A DNA stretch of 42,222 bases from a virus. How positions within the stretch are numbered: position 1 is the stretch's first letter; the number at the start of each line of letters is the position of its first letter. Shown here in pieces: positions 36,857 through 42,222 of this stretch. The stretch spans positions 1-42,222 of the IMG/VR virus record IMGVR_UViG_3300037294_000187; one strand, given 5' to 3'. Made by a program: the position numbers and the translations under genes. The notes below the pieces were generated by a model. That model did not search any database and was not told where the DNA came from. It was given only the letters and a program-made list of their open reading frames with translations.

Positions 36857-37096
36857 TTAGTCTTCATCTTTATCATAGTCGTCATCTTCTTCTTCGGCAA
36901 TTGCCTCACCATCGATAACATAATCGATTGCATTATCGAGATAAGTGTCAACTCCTAACAGTCCGTCTAAAGTTGATTCTTTAATACCGTAATCCATTAA
37001 GGTGTTAACAAAGTCAGTAGCAACATCTGCACGTTTCTTTTCAGGAATATGCTCAACTACCACTGACCACAAGTCTGCAATTAAATCTTCTTTCAT
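36857..37096 (-). CDS. Acidic unknown protein next to UvsX, 79 aa
   Basis: MKEDLIADLWSVVVEHIPEK opens a helical protein; the last 15 residues are nearly all Asp and Glu. It overlaps the UvsX stop by 4 nt (ATGA) and abuts the UvsY-like gene. Similar small acidic partners of UvsX appear in T4-like aquatic phages. It may modulate UvsX or gp32 through its acidic tail; not shown. Confidence 0.78.
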   Translation of the reverse strand: MKEDLIADLWSVVVEHIPEKKRADVATDFVNTLMDYGIKESTLDGLLGVDTYLDNAIDYVIDGEAIAEEEDDDYDKDED

Positions 37097-38172
37097 TCAG
37101 TAATCTCCGTTTCAGGTTCAACAATAGTAGTTATCTCTGAAACGGTAATTTCGCCATTTTTAGAAATGTCTGCCATGACAATGTCTAATCCATCTTTGTC
37201 GTTACGTTCCCAAGCCTTGCGGAACTGCTTAATAATCTCACCATCACTGGTAGTATATACAAGACTGTTTCCTTCCTTCTTGAGCATCCCTTTGGCTTCA
37301 AACAGATCGACTAATCCACTATATGGACTCATACCTGTTTCGTAAGGAATTTCAACTTGTACACTTTCAAACGGCTTTGCGTACCGTGTTTTCATAATCT
37401 TACATGCTGCACGGATACCCTGCACAGTTGATGTCTTGTTGCCATCGGCATCAAGTTTCAACTTCAATTTACGCATGGCTACAACAATAGAACTAGCATA
37501 GATGAAACCTTGACCGCCTGAGATCTTGTCATCCGGATCAAACATGTCCTGACTAGCGTAGGTGTGATTGGTACATACCATGCCAATATTGTAGGCGCCA
37601 AACATATTAACACAGTTGCGAACGAGACTGGTCAGTGCCTTGGGCTTACGACCCATGTCGCCTTTCATATCCCCTGCCTGGAACTGATTAACGTCTGTAG
37701 GAGTTAACAACATGCCCAGCGAATCAATTACAAACAGAATCTTTGGACGATCTGCTTCATCCATAAGTTTGTATTCTGCAATAAATTCTGTGATAGTTTT
37801 TGCAACATCATCAATCATTGCCATATTCAACTTGAGCAACTTGTCTGGGCTTGTATCAACACCCAATGCTTCAAGCCATTTTTCGTCCAATGCATTTTCA
37901 GTATCAATTAGGATAGGGTAAATGCCTTGTGCTTGTGCGTTCTTGATAAGATTACCTGAACAGATAAAACTTTTACCTGCGCCGCTTTCTCCTGCAAATA
38001 CTGTAACTTTGCCCAGCGGAATACCACGATCAAAATATCCACTGATGAGATAGTTTAGTGCGTAGTTGTTTGTGCTGACCCAGTCTGTTGGGTCATTGAA
38101 GCCAATACTAAGACCTGCAATGCTTTTAGTAATTGATCTTCTAAATTTAGAAACGTCGAATGCTTTTGCCAT
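37093..38172 (-). CDS. uvsX: UvsX RecA-like recombinase, 359 aa
   Basis: Strand-exchange recombinase. Walker A GESGAGKS at residues 61-68, KILFVIDSLGML as Walker B, and SGGQGFIYASSIVV typical of UvsX. It begins MAKAFDVSKFRRSITKS, as in other UvsX proteins. Length matches the T4 protein (391) closely enough, being slightly shorter. The start follows AGGAGAAAA. It lies just after gp32 and before the possible UvsY. Confidence 0.95.
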   Translation of the reverse strand: MAKAFDVSKFRRSITKSIAGLSIGFNDPTDWVSTNNYALNYLISGYFDRGIPLGKVTVFAGESGAGKSFICSGNLIKNAQAQGIYPILIDTENALDEKWLEALGVDTSPDKLLKLNMAMIDDVAKTITEFIAEYKLMDEADRPKILFVIDSLGMLLTPTDVNQFQAGDMKGDMGRKPKALTSLVRNCVNMFGAYNIGMVCTNHTYASQDMFDPDDKISGGQGFIYASSIVVAMRKLKLKLDADGNKTSTVQGIRAACKIMKTRYAKPFESVQVEIPYETGMSPYSGLVDLFEAKGMLKKEGNSLVYTTSDGEIIKQFRKAWERNDKDGLDIVMADISKNGEITVSEITTIVEPETEITE

Positions 38173-38236
38173 AATTATTTTTCTCCTGGTGTGAAAGAGA
38201 GTACGAGCATGAGCCCGTACTCTGTTTTAGCAATTA

Positions 38237-39253
38237 TTACTTTTGACGATTGCGAATCATTGCAAGGATATCTTGCGCACGATTTGCAGAGTCAGTACCT
38301 GCTGCTGGAGCAGTTGCTGCCGGAGTTGCTGCTTTCGGTTCCCAAGGTGGATCTACGGCAACTGATTCTGCCACTGGAGCAGGAGTTGCCACCGGAGCAG
38401 GAGTTGCTACCGGTGATGCACGTGGAGTAGATGCCTTATTGGGATCACCAGTTGCCTGACCCATACCTGCTGGCTTGAAGTACTGACCCCAACGATCCAT
38501 ATCGTATGCTTCGCCGTCAACAGATGCTTCGAACATTTCTTTCATCACCTTAAGATCGATGTCACTTGGCTTCTTAGGAAGGAACCCACTTAGATCAAAC
38601 AAGTTGAACTGATCAATTGCTGCCTTGTCTGTATCTGAGATAGCACGTTCACGACGCGACCACTTTGAAGTAGAGTAATCTGCATAACCACCTTTAGATG
38701 TTTTTGCGATCTTAAAATCAACACCCTTAAAATAGTCTGTTGGCAATTCATCCAACTCGGGATCCATAAGAGCAGACTTAATAGTTTGGAAGATCTGAGG
38801 TCCGATAATAAATCTACGGATTGGGTTTTCTGGAAGTTTTTCTTCCTTCATTGGATCTTCTACCACAAAGCCTTGGAAAATGTATGAACGCTTTTTCCAG
38901 TACTTACGACCCATGTCTTCTAAGCTCTTGTCTTTGAACCACCCGCGAACTTCGCTGAGAATTGGGCAAACTGAACCATCGTTGTACATTTCAACGCAAG
39001 GAACTTGCACTTGAACTGGACGTGAATCTGTTTCACCTTTAATGCCTGCGAACGGGAGTTTGATCATTGCACGTTCAACCCAGAAGAACGTGTTATTTGT
39101 GTTGCCATCTGGTAGGAAACGAACTACTGCCTCTTTACCTTCTTGCATGTTCCAGTGTGGATAGATTGCGTTGTCGCCTCCACCTGTTGATTGTCCTGTA
39201 GACTTGCCTTGTGCTTCTTGAAGTTTCGCACGAATTTCTGCTAATGATGCCAT
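38237..39253 (-). CDS. 32: gp32-like ssDNA-binding protein, 338 aa
   Basis: The N terminus MASLAEIRAKLQEAQ and IYPHWNMQEGKEAVVRFLPDG match the T4-type gp32 OB-fold core start. A Cys-containing region (QVPCVEMYNDGSVCPI) stands where the zinc loop of T4 gp32 lies, with not all ligands obvious. The C-terminal 60 residues are not an acidic tail but Pro/Ala/Val repeats (SPVATPAPVATPAPVAES) and a conserved end AQDILAMIRNRQK. Essential for replication and recombination. SD AGGAGGC precedes the ATG; GATAAATA lies about 70 nt upstream. Confidence 0.9.
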   Translation of the reverse strand: MASLAEIRAKLQEAQGKSTGQSTGGGDNAIYPHWNMQEGKEAVVRFLPDGNTNNTFFWVERAMIKLPFAGIKGETDSRPVQVQVPCVEMYNDGSVCPILSEVRGWFKDKSLEDMGRKYWKKRSYIFQGFVVEDPMKEEKLPENPIRRFIIGPQIFQTIKSALMDPELDELPTDYFKGVDFKIAKTSKGGYADYSTSKWSRRERAISDTDKAAIDQFNLFDLSGFLPKKPSDIDLKVMKEMFEASVDGEAYDMDRWGQYFKPAGMGQATGDPNKASTPRASPVATPAPVATPAPVAESVAVDPPWEPKAATPAATAPAAGTDSANRAQDILAMIRNRQK

Positions 39254-39323
39254 TTTAAATGCCTCCTGTAATATGCCTAAAATGTTTTATATGCCTTATG
39301 CACATGTTTTATTATGCGCTTTT

Positions 39324-39331
39324 TATTTATC
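39324..39331 (-). promoter_or_regulatory. T4-late-type promoter of the gp32 gene
   Basis: GATAAATA, predicted start near 39318; a 65-nt leader with AGGAGGC follows before the ATG at 39253. Confidence 0.6.
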
Positions 39332-39372
39332 AAGGTCAATGATTATCTGTATATATTTTGATTATTTTAACC

Positions 39373-39398
39373 AAAAAGAAAGGGCTCGTAGAGCCCTT
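39373..39398 (-). terminator. Rho-independent terminator
   Basis: AAGGGCTC-TAC-GAGCCCTT stem on the minus strand (39398-39380) followed by TCTTTTT. It ends the transcript of the 578-aa gene ahead of gp32. Confidence 0.9.
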
Positions 39399-39416
39399 GT
39401 TGTAGCCTTGAATTTA

Positions 39417-41153
39417 TTACATGCCTGATAACTGTCTAATACGAGCTAGCTCGTTCATTGATTGATCTTGCTGTTCGGGTGCCATTCTTTCCACCATTTT
39501 ACGAGCAACGTTCTCTGCCTGTTCGCCAAATTTCTTGCCTACCATTGTGCATACACCTTCTGGACCTTTAGGGAATGTGCCCGAATCTCTATCATAGAAA
39601 GTGTGAATAAATTCTGCTAACTCTTGTACATTCATTTTGCCTTGATTTCTTTCTTCTGGGTCGTCACTGGCCATCTGTGGTTCTTCTGCAGGAACTTCTT
39701 CTGCACTCGCCTCTGGTGCTGCGGCTGGATCTTCTGTCGGTGCCTCACCTGCATCCATATCGCCAAAGTCTAGTTGTTCTGCAACTTCCGGAGCGTACAG
39801 TTCTAACCATTGCTTGACTACACTACGTAGGTCTGATTCTGGATCTGCATCAGCAGTGTCTTTAATGCCTTGCATTAGTTGTGGGTCGTCGATGATGCCT
39901 TTAAGACTTTCTATTGCGTTAGTGCCGTCAACACCCGCAACAAATGGTTGCCCTATTAGGCTTTGTAGTTGTTGAATTGCTGCCTGTTGTTCTTCTGGAT
40001 CTTGAGATGTAATAGCAGATTCTTCACCCAACGCCATTACCCAATTTTCAAACTTTGCCAGTGGGTCATATGCAGGTTGATCTAACTCGACATCTTCTTG
40101 TTGTAATTCTTCTTGCGTTAGGGCGACTATGTCGTCGTAGCCTATAGTATCATTTTCTTTCATCAATCTGTATAAGACTGGAAATACTGTTGCAATATCT
40201 TCTTTAAATGATTTTACTGTAAATTTTTCTTTGAAGTCTTCGACTACATCTTGCGGCACTTCACTACCATCATATGCTTCGAAGTTTTCTTTATATGCCT
40301 CATAATGACGCTGCTTTGACATTGCCTTAATCTGTTCACGTAGACCATTTAAGTAAGAACTTGAACGTTCTACTACGCTGTTAGTTTCGGAATTCATTAG
40401 ATCGTTACGAACAACATAATTACCAAAGCTCTTTAGCTGTGCAATTTCTTCGCTCATCTTAATAATGCTTTCACCGATTTCGTCGTACGGTACGCCGCCG
40501 TTAGCCACATGTCGTTGCATGGCACGGGCACCTGCTAAATGTATAAATGGATATTTGAATCGTTCTCCGTCTGCATTTTCAACAAACAATCCGCTGATGT
40601 TACGTGTTCTTGCACCTGGGTGTGCATCATCCATAACTGCTTGGTTGTGTTTGATAATCAAACGTGTATCCATTAATTTTTGGTAACTCACTGTCTTGCT
40701 GCCATACATTGTGCTTTCACTCATAACGCTTTCTCCGACTGGTGTTTGTATTGTGTTGTTTTTTGTCTGCTTTGGTTGAGCATTTTGTGCTAGAAATTGA
40801 TAATCTCTACGATCTAAATTATCCTTAGCAATATCTCGTGTGTCAAAACTCAGTAGTCTGCGTTTAGCAAACTCACGTAATTCTCGTAAGAATTTGTACC
40901 AATTGCCTTTTTGTCCGTCATCCATGCCTTCTGTAATTCCATTACTAAAATACACTTTCATTGAATTAGGTTCAGCTAGGCTAACACTTACGTGGCCAAT
41001 TGGTGTTGCTCCTTCCATATAATCAAAATCGAAAAAGCGAGCTTCCTCGGGATTGATAGTTAGTTGCCCAGTTTCAGCACCCAGTTTTAGGTTCTTAAAT
41101 CGGCTTCTAATTTTATAGAATAAATCTGTTGCGATATTGTTTCTTGCGTCCAT
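39417..41153 (-). CDS. Large unknown protein between terminase and gp32, 578 aa
   Basis: No family with a known role is recognised. N-terminal region MDARNNIATDLFYKIRSRF and FDYMEGATPIGHVSVSLAEP, a long helical middle with AHPGARTRNISGLFVENA and a Glu-rich stretch, an acidic/Ala/Pro segment near residues 480-510, then MNVQELAEFIHTFYDRDSG and a C-terminal helix (MAPEQQDQSMNELARIRQLS). Late element GATAAATA ends 5 nt before the ATG. Expression with terminase and its location suggest a virion or packaging-linked protein. The terminator at 39373 follows. Confidence 0.7.
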   Translation of the reverse strand: MDARNNIATDLFYKIRSRFKNLKLGAETGQLTINPEEARFFDFDYMEGATPIGHVSVSLAEPNSMKVYFSNGITEGMDDGQKGNWYKFLRELREFAKRRLLSFDTRDIAKDNLDRRDYQFLAQNAQPKQTKNNTIQTPVGESVMSESTMYGSKTVSYQKLMDTRLIIKHNQAVMDDAHPGARTRNISGLFVENADGERFKYPFIHLAGARAMQRHVANGGVPYDEIGESIIKMSEEIAQLKSFGNYVVRNDLMNSETNSVVERSSSYLNGLREQIKAMSKQRHYEAYKENFEAYDGSEVPQDVVEDFKEKFTVKSFKEDIATVFPVLYRLMKENDTIGYDDIVALTQEELQQEDVELDQPAYDPLAKFENWVMALGEESAITSQDPEEQQAAIQQLQSLIGQPFVAGVDGTNAIESLKGIIDDPQLMQGIKDTADADPESDLRSVVKQWLELYAPEVAEQLDFGDMDAGEAPTEDPAAAPEASAEEVPAEEPQMASDDPEERNQGKMNVQELAEFIHTFYDRDSGTFPKGPEGVCTMVGKKFGEQAENVARKMVERMAPEQQDQSMNELARIRQLSGM

Positions 41154-41158
41154 AAGTA

Positions 41159-41166
41159 TATTTATC
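41159..41166 (-). promoter_or_regulatory. Late-type element 5 nt before ATG
   Basis: GATAAATA (overlapping the terminase stop), TACTT, then the ATG at 41153. Same spacing as at 13823, 15255, 36373 and 13474. Confidence 0.6.
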
Positions 41167-42222
41167 AGTATCCCATACTAACAAAGATCGGCATTGGCAT
41201 GGAATCTTCGCTTAGTTTTTCGGTCATTTTATCGTATATTTGAGGATCCCAATCTGCTAGGACTTCTGCCATTCGTACTACTAACAGTGTAGAGCTTACT
41301 AAATCGTCATGCTCTCCACTTTTTGCTTTAAATCCTACTCCGCTGGCAATAAATGTTTTTAATTCGGATAATAAAGGTTTGCTGCACAACGTCATTTTGT
41401 TAGTTTCAACTAGATTTTTAAGTTGACTACATGCCGTAACTTTACTACGATGCGTAGTGTTGAAACCTTTACGGAACTTGCGTATATGTCCTTTACGGAT
41501 GGGTTCACTTAGGAACAATCCGGGAAAGTTCTCTTCTCCTAGATCACTAATAACAATTAATGCTGCTTCGCCCAGTGTATTATTCTCTACACTGTAATAT
41601 ATTTGTGGCATTGCACCTTTTTCTTCGCCGCGCTGCTGAATGTATTTCAAAATATCTCGCATTACTCTAACCTGCTGTTGCACGGGAGTAGTATTATGAT
41701 GCCATTCTGCTATCTGAGTCATACTAGGCATTTCGTACACTTGGATAGCAGCATAATCGCCACCTGTTCCTAAGCTAGGATCAAGTGCCAGCAAATATGT
41801 CGCCTTGGGATCAACGTCTTTGTACCAACGTGTTTGACCCATATTCATTATAGGATCAATACCTGCCAACTCCATTAACTTGACACTGTTAATTAATGTT
41901 TCTTCAAAAATCAAGAACTCGCATTCAAATTCTCGACGGAATCGTTCTTCACCAATTTTACTACGTTCTACGTCAGCCCACTCATCATCACGTAGAGGAT
42001 TTTCGCGCCAGTGTGCAAAGTACGGAAAGAATCCGTTAGGGCCTAATTTTGTTTCGTTTCCAAAATCATCAAACCGTTTGTTAGCTTCTTTCCAAATCAT
42101 AGCAAACTGATCTTCGTCTGAGTTTGGTGTGCTGGTAATAATTGCCTTACCACCAGTAGCTAATGTTGGTGATAATGCAGTCCAGAACTCTTTTGCCTTT
42201 TCAGGTGGTTGAACAAATGCGA
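41165..42222 (-). CDS. 17: Large terminase gp17, C-terminal part (cut by right edge)
   Basis: DNA packaging motor and nuclease. The frame is open to the window edge; upstream of the first ATG it continues with LSPTLATGGKAIITSTPNSD, the end of the ATPase domain. The nuclease domain follows: YLLALDPSLGTGGDYAAIQV (catalytic Asp), PQIYYSVENNTLGEAALIVI with the Glu, and HDDLVSSTLLV near the end (final acidic pair). Order and length match the RNase H-like nuclease of T4 gp17. Late expression with the head genes is expected. Confidence 0.94.
   Translation of the reverse strand, partial: AFVQPPEKAKEFWTALSPTLATGGKAIITSTPNSDEDQFAMIWKEANKRFDDFGNETKLGPNGFFPYFAHWRENPLRDDEWADVERSKIGEERFRREFECEFLIFEETLINSVKLMELAGIDPIMNMGQTRWYKDVDPKATYLLALDPSLGTGGDYAAIQVYEMPSMTQIAEWHHNTTPVQQQVRVMRDILKYIQQRGEEKGAMPQIYYSVENNTLGEAALIVISDLGEENFPGLFLSEPIRKGHIRKFRKGFNTTHRSKVTACSQLKNLVETNKMTLCSKPLLSELKTFIASGVGFKAKSGEHDDLVSSTLLVVRMAEVLADWDPQIYDKMTEKLSEDSMPMPIFVSMGY

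Noticed and set aside
1-42222. tRNA genes and an attachment site
   Set aside because: No segment with the T-arm GTTCGAATC type signal in a cloverleaf context was seen outside coding sequence, and no integrase is present.

Overview
This window is part of a T4-superfamily tailed phage (myovirus) genome. The T4-type core is recognisable on the minus strand: large terminase gp17 (cut by the right edge), a gp32-like ssDNA-binding protein, UvsX recombinase, a possible UvsY, UvsW helicase, gp61-type primase and gp41/DnaB-type helicase. T4-late-type TATAAATA elements sit in front of many genes. No photosynthesis genes, tRNA genes or rRNA are visible. The gene mix looks like that of aquatic T4-like phages, and the near-perfect sigma70 promoters point to a proteobacterial-type host polymerase. 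The host cannot be named from the sequence.

Layout. (1) 1-13000, plus strand: an early or host-takeover region of about 34 short genes in transcription units of one to five genes. Most units begin with a TTGACA-17-TATAAT promoter and an A/C-rich leader of about 30 nt ending in GGAG. Most genes are unknown. Recognisable ones are two AAA+ ATPases (one a MoxR type next to a VWA/HExxH protein), an OB-fold-like protein, an Api92-like protein, a SWIM zinc-finger protein, several one-TM microproteins and a lipoprotein. Four stem-loops, three with a U-tract, mark unit ends. (2) 12951-13835: a mostly non-coding junction with small ORFs and late promoter motifs. (3) 14043-27144, minus strand: a pol-beta-type nucleotidyltransferase, gp41 helicase, a short carbamoyltransferase, primase, a virion-like protein, a 191-residue relative of the DNA polymerase III alpha catalytic core, a run of small conserved genes, a cupin, an HNH endonuclease and UvsW. 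(4) 27176-36367: a surface-glycan island. Four paralogous polysaccharide-type proteins and other sugar enzymes lie on the minus strand. They flank an AT-rich plus-strand operon of glycosyltransferases, methyltransferases and a GDP-mannose-dehydratase-like enzyme. (5) 36401-42222, minus strand: recombination genes, gp32, a large unknown protein and terminase.

How it fits together. Early plus-strand units probably fire from host sigma70 on entry and make small regulators and membrane proteins. The minus-strand replication genes use two similar promoters that place the transcription start on the ATG. Structural and glycan genes carry TATAAATA-type late elements. Two observations stand out. A 14-nt element occurs twice, each time in a 3'UTR just before a terminator, and its core is complementary to the GGAGCGAA ribosome-binding segment of five other early leaders, so an RNA-based control circuit is possible. 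At least five late elements sit exactly 5 nt before an ATG, implying leaderless late mRNAs.
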